Shown here piece after piece: positions 15,796-18,402 of a stretch of DNA of 18,402 nucleotides. This DNA is from an uncultured Prevotella sp. (GTDB lineage: Bacteria; Bacteroidota; Bacteroidia; Bacteroidales; Bacteroidaceae): assembly GCA_945863825.1 (NCBI GenBank), contig CAMBBY010000004.1, forward strand, positions 1 through 18,402. Reading direction: 5' to 3'. Below the pieces are notes generated by a model that had not been told where the DNA came from, made no database searches, and was given only the letters and a program-made list of their open reading frames with translations. Numbering within the stretch: the first letter of the stretch is position 1; each line of letters opens with the position of its first letter. The translations under genes and the position numbers were made by a program.

Positions 15796-16182
15796 TTATT
15801 TTTTTATGCGACCCAAAATTGAACCGAATTTTGAATGACGGAAACAGAACATAAGTATAAGGCTAACCACAAGATAACCGCCAGTTGTGATGCCGATACA
15901 CTTTAGGTTGCAATCCTTAAACATATTTACAAAGCCAGCACCTCTGATGTGAGAAGCGACAACCTGGTCATTGTAGAGCCAGAAACCTAGTACTGCAACT
16001 ATACCAATAATGATAAAGGCAATACGACGTGTGATGTAAGACTTGTCTTTGCCACCCTGCCATGGCACGAGAGCAGAAACGATGAAAGCAATAGCGATTG
16101 CTACGAGAAACACGATTACAGCATAGATGTAAGTGTCACTCATCAACTGATTCAGTTGGTTTAGATTGACGACGTTGTTCAT
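15796..16182 (-). CDS. Three-helix inner-membrane protein
   Basis: From the ATG at 16182 this is 128 residues with helices at about 18-39 (YIYAVIVFLVAIAIAFIVSA), 53-70 and 96-114, and a basic C-terminus (LGRIKK). The open frame reaches back to a TTG at 16206, but that would overlap the lipoprotein gene, while 16182 starts 13 nt after its stop. The ATG at 16143 (MSDTYIY) is a second option and would remove only a short polar leader. No family recognised. Its place between a lipoprotein and the tubulin-like GTPase suggests a membrane linker or docking subunit. Confidence 0.75.
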   Translation of the reverse strand: MNNVVNLNQLNQLMSDTYIYAVIVFLVAIAIAFIVSALVPWQGGKDKSYITRRIAFIIIGIVAVLGFWLYNDQVVASHIRGAGFVNMFKDCNLKCIGITTGGYLVVSLILMFCFRHSKFGSILGRIKK

Positions 16183-16195
16183 ATTATTTAGGATT

Positions 16196-17554
16196 TTAAT
16201 GTTCAAATGATTTTATATAAATTGTGTAGATTGGTGTCTTTGTTACCTTTTGCTGTACGTCAGGATCAGTCATACACTGCTTAATACTTGCAGACACTGA
16301 CACATTTGGTTCATCGGACATTGTAATGCTTTGGAACTCAAACTTGCTAGCATATTGCTCAAAGATAGGTTCAACTTTATTAACGCAAATATCTATTTTT
16401 GTGTAATTGTAAGGAGAACCATCCAAAGAAGAAGGATCATACATCATGCCAGCAAAATATAAGGCTACTTCACCGTGTTTGCTAAATTCTTTCTCGTCGA
16501 GTTGTATAAAATTCTCGACTTCCCAAGGTTCAAAACCTGTTAAGTCAGGTTTTACTTTTGCCTCTTTTGCTTCAGAATATGCTGCATAGGCTGAGTTTAT
16601 ATTATACACTTTCGCTGTTACTCCTGTGATACGGAACGCTCCAAGGCTATTACGGTCTACCTTTATACCATTAAGAATAGGCTCTCCATTCTCTAATGGG
16701 TTACCAGTTTTCTGGTCAACGGCATTTGCAACAAGAGGTTCTATACCGTTTTCCCAATCCAAAGGCCAGGATTGAATTTCAAAACAACCTTTGCCGGTAA
16801 CTTGGGCAGAAAGCATTGAATTAACCTTTGAATGATCACCTCCCTGGCTTAATAATGATGGATGGTCTGCCGAAAGGTGGAATATCTCCACATCGGGAAA
16901 GTTCTCTAAAGTTGCAGACTGCATGATTCTGTCGTAAAAATTGCCTGGAAGTCTATTATCGGTAAAAATAATATAGAAACGCTTTTTGTTGAATAGGTTT
17001 CCATTATATGGCTCAACATAAGGTTCGCTTATTACATATATATCATGACCACGTAAAAGCCACTTCTTAAACGCATCAGCCATGTAAGGATTGCGTAAAT
17101 TGTCTTTCGTTGCATTCTTTTGGAAATATTCTCCATCCGTAAGAAGCAAAGATTCCGAATCGCCATCTGCCATTTTGTTAACAGCGCCTTTTAAGTCTGC
17201 ATAATCGACATTATTGATAGTACGTAACAGATTGTAGGTAGAATCCGCATCATGTCTTACAAAATTGTTTCCTTCAATAGAATAATAATCTTTTGCAGCA
17301 TTTGAGAAAGAAGGAAGCAATTCCTTGAAGAACTCAGAAGACTGTCCCATGGATATACAAGTAGAATAGTCAACATACAACACAAGGCTATTACTCTTGA
17401 TTGCATCTACTTCTGTTCCATAGTACTGTTCGTGAAATTCAGAAAGATATTTTTCCGAATTTGGTGTAGAAACGTGGCTACCTCCAAAAAGCCAACAAGA
17501 ACTAAGCATAGTTGTCGACAATAGTGAAGCTACCAGTAAAACTTTATTTTTCAT
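16196..17554 (-). CDS. Lipoprotein with degenerate von Willebrand A domain
   Basis: From the ATG at 17554 this is 452 residues with signal MKNKVLLVASLLSTTMLSSC and lipidated Cys20. The frame continues 12 codons upstream, but the internal start gives a normal signal peptide. Residues 55-235 have the vWA order: LVLYVDYSTC (57-66; a MIDAS-like DxS with Cys replacing the second Ser), a helix, LKGAVNKM (121-128), LLLTDGEYF (136-144; metal-site TDG), then HDIYVIS (170-176) and KRFYIIFTD (191-199) strands. The C-terminal half appears beta-rich and unassigned. Being lipid-anchored in the envelope, it is probably the outer component of the system. It is the first gene of the operon. The vWA call rests on motif order and is moderately sure; the lipoprotein call is firm. 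Confidence 0.82.
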   Translation of the reverse strand: MKNKVLLVASLLSTTMLSSCWLFGGSHVSTPNSEKYLSEFHEQYYGTEVDAIKSNSLVLYVDYSTCISMGQSSEFFKELLPSFSNAAKDYYSIEGNNFVRHDADSTYNLLRTINNVDYADLKGAVNKMADGDSESLLLTDGEYFQKNATKDNLRNPYMADAFKKWLLRGHDIYVISEPYVEPYNGNLFNKKRFYIIFTDNRLPGNFYDRIMQSATLENFPDVEIFHLSADHPSLLSQGGDHSKVNSMLSAQVTGKGCFEIQSWPLDWENGIEPLVANAVDQKTGNPLENGEPILNGIKVDRNSLGAFRITGVTAKVYNINSAYAAYSEAKEAKVKPDLTGFEPWEVENFIQLDEKEFSKHGEVALYFAGMMYDPSSLDGSPYNYTKIDICVNKVEPIFEQYASKFEFQSITMSDEPNVSVSASIKQCMTDPDVQQKVTKTPIYTIYIKSFEH

Positions 17555-17630
17555 ATCTTTTGTTTTTATATTCCTTAACCTGTTTTGCATTGATGTGGAA
17601 TAATCCTACACCAGATGTATGAGGACATAA

Positions 17631-17670
17631 AAACAAGACGTGGAACTTTCATTGTTGCTCGTTCCACGTC
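17631..17670 (-). terminator. Intrinsic terminator upstream of the main operon
   Basis: GACGTGGAAC (17637-17646) and GTTCCACGTC (17661-17670) form a perfect 10-bp stem with a 14-base loop. On the minus strand it is followed at once by TTGTTTTTAT, the classic intrinsic terminator layout. It lies about 80 nt before the first operon gene, so it must end (or attenuate) a minus-strand transcript coming from 17671 or beyond, where no convincing gene is seen. Confidence 0.75.
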
Positions 17671-17715
17671 AGGAGGCCTTCGCATTGCCCAAGATTGTTG
17701 AACGGAGCAACGCGA

Positions 17716-18012
17716 AAGTCCACGCCAGATATGAATATAATACACCCTTATAATCTACCCATATAGATACACTAATCCCTTTTGGGGGGGGGAAGCATAC
17801 CTCACAGGTAGGCATAAGGGATGCGCATATAGACACATCCCGAGGACATTCATCGTTGCAATGTTCTGACAATCTTTAGAAAGTTGCGAAGTTTCCTGAC
17901 GTCAAAACAAAGCGCCTATTGAACGCCTTATCATTATGTCATGATCTCCCGCCCAATACCCGCTGCAACATTTGACGCGTTACCGTCGCATGTTTAAGCT
18001 CGGCGTGGACTT
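17716..18012. repeat. 11-bp perfect long-range inverted repeat
   Basis: AAGTCCACGCC (17716-17726) is the exact reverse complement of GGCGTGGACTT (18002-18012), 275 bp apart. An RNA covering the stretch could be closed by this helix; alternatively the arms mark the ends of a small repeat element. Confidence 0.6.
17775..17841. repeat. Nested and alternative hairpins with a run of nine G
   Basis: ATCCCTT (17775-17781) pairs with AAGGGAT (17816-17822) and encloses GCATACCT (17795-17802) pairing with AGGTAGGC (17806-17813, one mismatch). GGGATG (17818-17823) can instead pair with CATCCC (17836-17841), so the two folds compete. A run of nine G occupies 17784-17792. The phrase CATATAGA-ACA recurs on both sides of the hairpin. 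Confidence 0.5.
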
Positions 18013-18089
18013 CAATCGAACCTTTACTATAGGGGGGTATCACTGGGGTGGAACACCTTCCAAGTAGTTACGATTAAGGAAACCATGTG

Positions 18090-18097
18090 CAAAAATA
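18090..18097 (-). promoter_or_regulatory. Candidate -7 element (TATTTTTG) reading toward the operon
   Basis: TATTTTTG on the minus strand fits TAnnTTTG. It would launch a transcript through the structured region toward the terminator at 17637-17670 and, by readthrough, the main operon. No TTTG is found at the usual -33 distance and the area is AT-rich, so a chance match is quite possible. Confidence 0.22.
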
Positions 18098-18402
18098 GTA
18101 AAAAATTCCAATTTGATATAAGAAAACATCAAAAAAAAATGGCAAATCAGTATTTTTTTCAAAATTACACCGAAATGAAGCGCAACCCCCGACTTCTACC
18201 AATGTTAGTGAGTGCCATCTGTTATAATATTCCATTAACGAGACCATCTGGGAACTGTTTTTTGAGTGCATTTGTGACATGATATCATATATCTATAAAT
18301 AATTCGGTTTGTCTGCAATTTGGGATAGAAAATTGTCTGGATATAATGAAATGATGTGTGCATGTCCGTTTTTTACAAATCACATACATGATATTTTTTG
18401 TA

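Larger units (their letters stand above)
17671..18402. other. Structured intergenic region, no convincing gene
   Basis: No ORF here has a recognisable domain. The minus frame at 17669-17872 and the overlapping plus and minus frames at 18074-18282 look fortuitous. From 17671 to about 18060 the DNA is richer in G+C than its surroundings and full of inverted repeats. From about 18090 to the right edge it becomes AT-rich and resembles ordinary intergenic sequence. The first part could encode a structured RNA read leftward into the terminator at 17637-17670, or be a dispersed intergenic repeat. Confidence 0.5.

Noticed and set aside
17669..17872. Minus-strand ORF of 67 codons
   Set aside because: It runs through the nine-G tract and hairpins and ends one base into the terminator stem; no recognisable protein.
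18074..18282. Overlapping ORFs on both strands near the right edge
   Set aside because: Mutual overlap, no motif and AT-rich intergenic context.
18279..18288. Perfect 10-bp palindrome ATGATATCAT
   Set aside because: Short AT-rich palindromes are expected by chance here and no partner site or gene gives it meaning.
1..18402. CRISPR array, tRNA, rRNA, insertion-sequence transposase or prophage genes
   Set aside because: I looked for regular direct repeats, cloverleaf-like segments and transposase or phage motifs on both strands and saw none.

Overview
The window comes from a Bacteroidota genome, most likely a Prevotella/Bacteroides relative. This is inferred from AT-rich DNA, lipoproteins with Bacteroidota-style leaders, TAnnTTTG-type -7 elements and the families present. 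I could not run a search to fix the genus. All convincing genes lie on the minus strand, so the reading direction runs from the right end to the left end.

Right end (17555-18402): no convincing gene. It holds a textbook minus-strand terminator, an 11-bp perfect inverted repeat about 275 bp apart, nested hairpins and a run of nine G. This looks like a structured or repetitive intergenic element, or an unannotated minus-strand RNA.

Main operon (17554 down to 5722): nine genes on one strand with gaps of 5-50 nt. In order they are a lipoprotein with a degenerate von Willebrand A domain, a three-helix membrane protein, a tubulin/FtsZ-like GTPase, an 1127-residue Hsp70/actin-fold ATPase with a large unknown N-terminus, and an 893-residue scaffold. 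The scaffold has a degenerate Hsp70/actin fold, then TPR/coiled-coil repeats, then three FDDFF-type peptides. After it come a TerD protein, a TerB-like protein, a second TerD protein, and a single-pass membrane protein ending in a CW_7 (Cpl-7-like) peptidoglycan-binding motif. A strong hairpin terminator follows. The domain set suggests a multi-compartment machine: a nucleotide-driven cytoskeletal core, calcium-binding Ter proteins in the cytoplasm, and connections to the inner membrane, cell wall and lipoprotein layer. I consider this the previously undescribed system of the window. Its function (stress response, envelope remodelling or phage defence) cannot be read from the sequence.

Second module (5662 down to 998): a two-helix membrane protein and a lipoprotein overlapping by 4 nt, then a tightly packed set of a helical lipoprotein, a secreted Cys/His mini-protein, a two-helix membrane protein and a PMCA-type calcium P-type ATPase, closed by a hairpin terminator. 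A calcium pump beside calcium-binding TerD proteins may be functionally meaningful.

Left end (1-913): a GlsB/YeaQ/YmgE-type membrane protein broken by two in-frame stop codons, a candidate minus-strand structured RNA, and the first 17 codons of a lipoprotein gene that runs off the window.
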